The translations under genes were made by a program, and so were the position numbers. This document shows, in pieces, positions 63,801 through 64,000 of a stretch of DNA of 64,000 nucleotides (within the stretch, counting starts at the first letter, position 1; each line of letters starts with the position of its first letter). Under the pieces are notes generated by a model, which made no database searches, had not been told where the DNA came from, and saw only the letters and a list, made by a program, of their open reading frames with translations. This DNA comes from Candidatus Bathyarchaeota archaeon (GTDB lineage: Archaea > Thermoproteota > Bathyarchaeia > Bathyarchaeales > Bathycorpusculaceae). The stretch is taken from NCBI GenBank assembly GCA_026014615.1, contig JAOZHZ010000020.1, positions 310,001 through 374,000 of the forward strand, written 5' to 3'.

Positions 63801-64000
63801 ATGCGGCACAAAATGTTTACTCCTCTAGAAAAAAACATCGAATACTTCGCTGGAGAAGAGATTAGCAAGCAAGTCATGGCGGATAGCGAGAAAATAACCG
63901 AGAAAACCGACAAGCAAGTCACTGCTTTATGGGTTAAAGGCGCTATGGAACGATTGGATTTGTTGGTTGACGAAAAAACCCGCGCCCAGATTATGGAGAA
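63801..64000 (+). CDS. unidentified protein, cut by right window edge
   Basis: Read by hand: ATG 63801 opens MRHKMFTPLEKNIEYFAGEE and continues ISKQVMADSEKITEKTDKQVTALWVKGAMERLDLLVDEKTRAQIME to the edge with no stop (66 codons seen). A second ATG at 63813 is possible. The start is charged and helical with no signal peptide. No family can be assigned from this fragment. Confidence 0.65.
   Translation, partial: MRHKMFTPLEKNIEYFAGEEISKQVMADSEKITEKTDKQVTALWVKGAMERLDLLVDEKTRAQIME

Overview
The window is archaeal. It carries an archaeal-type replication and transcription set (PCNA, both primase subunits, a GINS subunit, RpoL, TFS, Csl4, L10e, Dph2), NucS and EndoQ repair nucleases, archaeal TATA boxes and a mix of ATG, GTG and TTG starts. 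A type I (bacterial-style) GAPDH, fused HdrA-MvhD proteins, membrane-anchored helix-turn-helix proteins and VPEF-type surface anchors point to a Bathyarchaeia-like member of the TACK group. That placement is inference; there is no rRNA gene here.

The centre of interest is 17.8-29.4 kb, which reads as an almost complete selenocysteine (Sec) coding system. It holds (1) a polyferredoxin; (2) an hdrA-mvhD fusion interrupted by two in-frame TGA codons, each exactly where the neighbouring paralogue has cysteine; (3) that all-cysteine paralogue, next door; (4) a small HEPN-like gene; (5) a tRNA with anticodon UCA, a 6-bp D stem with a 4-nt loop, a long variable arm and a 4-bp T stem, i.e. tRNA-Sec; (6) SepSecS, which ends on the base next to the tRNA; and (7) a 732-residue protein fusing PSTK (O-phosphoseryl-tRNA kinase) to SelB/EFSec. 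Only selenophosphate synthetase is not seen. Each TGA is followed 6-7 nt later by a strong hairpin inside the coding sequence, and two more hairpins follow the gene. The PSTK-SelB fusion, the double-Sec HdrA-MvhD and the hairpins are the most novel items.

Layout. 0-5.7 kb: PGK (cut by the edge), GAPDH, and a glycogen cluster of two glycosyltransferases, a small winged-helix protein and a GH57 glucanase. 5.9-14.5 kb: secreted protein, membrane HTH protein, CDF transporter, TldE/TldD, EndoQ and two related surface proteins. 14.6-17.7 kb: sugar-nucleotide dehydrogenase, pyrophosphatase, NucS and a methyltransferase. 17.8-29.4 kb: Hdr/Sec locus. 29.5-36.8 kb: NosD-like beta-helix protein, radical SAM/SPASM protein and an MgtE-PhoU/TrkA_C magnesium operon. 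36.9-47.2 kb: AhcY, a 35-bp tandem repeat, kinase/phosphoesterase genes, PyrE, a PadR regulator, two secreted proteins, a Trm11-like methyltransferase and dCMP deaminase. 47.4-61.5 kb: a forward-strand housekeeping block (L10e, PpsA, Dph2, METTL5-like, Csl4, RpoL, DUF99, TFS, PCNA, PriL, two glycosyltransferases, PriS, GINS). 61.5-64 kb: archaeosortase, a zinc-ribbon protein and a cut gene at the edge.

Together the genes suggest an anaerobe with Hdr-based electron bifurcation or confurcation, gluconeogenesis (PpsA, PGK, GAPDH) and glycogen storage. A dispersed ~50-bp repeat occurs three times, always between convergent genes.
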